Source of the DNA: Coriobacteriales bacterium
GTDB lineage: Bacteria; Actinomycetota; Coriobacteriia; Coriobacteriales; UBA8131
Assembly (NCBI GenBank): GCA_031267175.1
Contig: JAIRZP010000021.1
Span: forward strand, 1-5,916
Length of the DNA: 5,916 nucleotides
Direction of reading: 5' to 3'
The notes beneath the pieces are model-generated. The model worked only from the letters and a program-made list of their open reading frames with translations, had not been told where the DNA came from and did not search any database. The stretch's first letter is position 1. Every line of letters starts with the position of its first letter. The translations under genes were made by a program, and so were the position numbers. Shown one piece after another: positions 5,341-5,916 of this stretch.

Positions 5341-5916
5341 TCAACTGAGCGGCAGAGAGAGCACGGAATTTAAGATGTGCCTGCCCTCCTCGTGGGAATG
5401 AAAGACTATGCGATGGTAGATGCTCCCGGTGATGCCCAGGCCGTTGTCGTGTGCTGTTTTTACCGCGGCGCTCACTATATCATCAAGTGAGACCGTGGGG
5501 CCATTCTCGTCATCTCCGAGATCCATCGTCTGATAATAGATGAGATGGCGCCCTGCCTCCGTCAACACAACCGGCTCGTCAAGCGGAAGCCCGTGCTCCA
5601 ACGCAAAGGCCACATCGACCATGAGGCCCCAGCTGTTATCCTGTGTAACAACCACAGTATCCTGTACAGCTGAGCCATCTTGCAAAGCTGCGCAATGCTG
5701 TGTGGCCGCATCCGTAGCTCCCTGTACAGCCACGCCCGCGACCATCTGACAGGAAAAGACCGTCGGAAACCACACCATCCACTCTGCCAGAAGCGCCGCT
5801 ATACGCTCATCTTCCAAAAACTCCCCGTTATGGGCATGAGGCAGGAAGGCAAAGGCAGGCAGATCCTCCACATACCAGGGATGCGCAGCCCGCATCCGGT
5901 CCATCATGACCAGAAG
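5341..5916 (-). CDS. Unrecognised soluble protein, open at the window edge
   Basis: I do not recognise this protein. The frame contains ATG at 5907 (188 residues) but stays open to 5916 (CTT CTG GTC upstream), and the nine bases before that ATG hold no ribosome binding site, so the true start may lie outside. It is acidic, with no signal peptide or long membrane segment. An N-terminal aromatic stretch (WYVEDLPAFAFLPHAHNGEF, then LLAEWMVWFPT, 39-49) is followed by a Gln/Ala/Thr-rich middle (55-90) in which the 10-mer CCTGTACAGC occurs twice exactly 60 bp apart (5661 and 5721), encoding AVQ each time. The C-terminal half has SWGLMVDVAFALEHGLPLD (92-110) and YHRIVFHSHEEGRHIL (164-179), whose three histidines might bind metal, though this is only a guess. 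It ends 98 bp before the hicA start with the hicAB promoter in between, so it is probably a separate unit. Plausible codon content and no competing frame support a real gene. Confidence 0.65.
   Translation of the reverse strand, partial: LLVMMDRMRAAHPWYVEDLPAFAFLPHAHNGEFLEDERIAALLAEWMVWFPTVFSCQMVAGVAVQGATDAATQHCAALQDGSAVQDTVVVTQDNSWGLMVDVAFALEHGLPLDEPVVLTEAGRHLIYYQTMDLGDDENGPTVSLDDIVSAAVKTAHDNGLGITGSIYHRIVFHSHEEGRHILNSVLSLPLS

Overview
The window (5,916 bp, roughly 60% GC in the core genes by hand count of sample lines) looks like chromosomal DNA of a high-GC Gram-positive anaerobe, most likely a member of the Coriobacteriia, family Eggerthellaceae. Three things point that way: the YebC N-terminus has the WATTKYRK variant instead of the usual WANIKHRK; a short-type S-adenosylhomocysteine hydrolase lies next to a DUF3866-xerD pair; and the LuxR-type C-terminus ends in a SRQEL motif like those of the many membrane LuxR regulators in that group. 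This placement is inference, not a database result.

Layout. Positions 1-132 (+) hold the last 43 residues of a LuxR-type HTH protein. It converges on a large minus-strand block that fills the rest of the window. Reading that block in transcription order (right to left): the 3' part of an unrecognised protein of at least 188 residues (5916-5341); a HicA toxin / HicB antitoxin pair (5242-4663) with its own promoter and a palindromic operator; a 220-bp gap with an extended -10 promoter and a GC-rich hairpin just before the next ribosome binding site; then yebC (4442-3684), a DUF3866 gene (3687-2419), xerD (2406-1498) and ahcY (1424-162).

How the genes relate. yebC and the DUF3866 gene share an ATGA stop/start, and xerD starts 12 bp after DUF3866. 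These three are probably one transcript: a translation factor, a conserved protein of unknown function and a tyrosine recombinase for chromosome dimer resolution. ahcY follows after 73 bp and may be co-transcribed or have a weak promoter of its own. hicAB is an independent toxin-antitoxin module of lower GC (about 42-55% per line over hicA and its leader) lying between two host transcription units.

Most unusual points. The DUF3866 gene carries two low-complexity insertions built from short DNA repeats whose offsets are all multiples of three. One is a 9-bp tandem array with five runs of at least four G on the + strand, a textbook G-quadruplex pattern, encoding an Asn-Ile-Pro tripeptide repeat. 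The distal 188-residue gene is unassigned. I see no tRNA, rRNA, CRISPR array, insertion sequence or phage genes, and no strong rho-independent terminator. I do not see convincing evidence of a wholly new multi-gene system; the repeat-bearing DUF3866 protein encoded with YebC is the best candidate for new biology.
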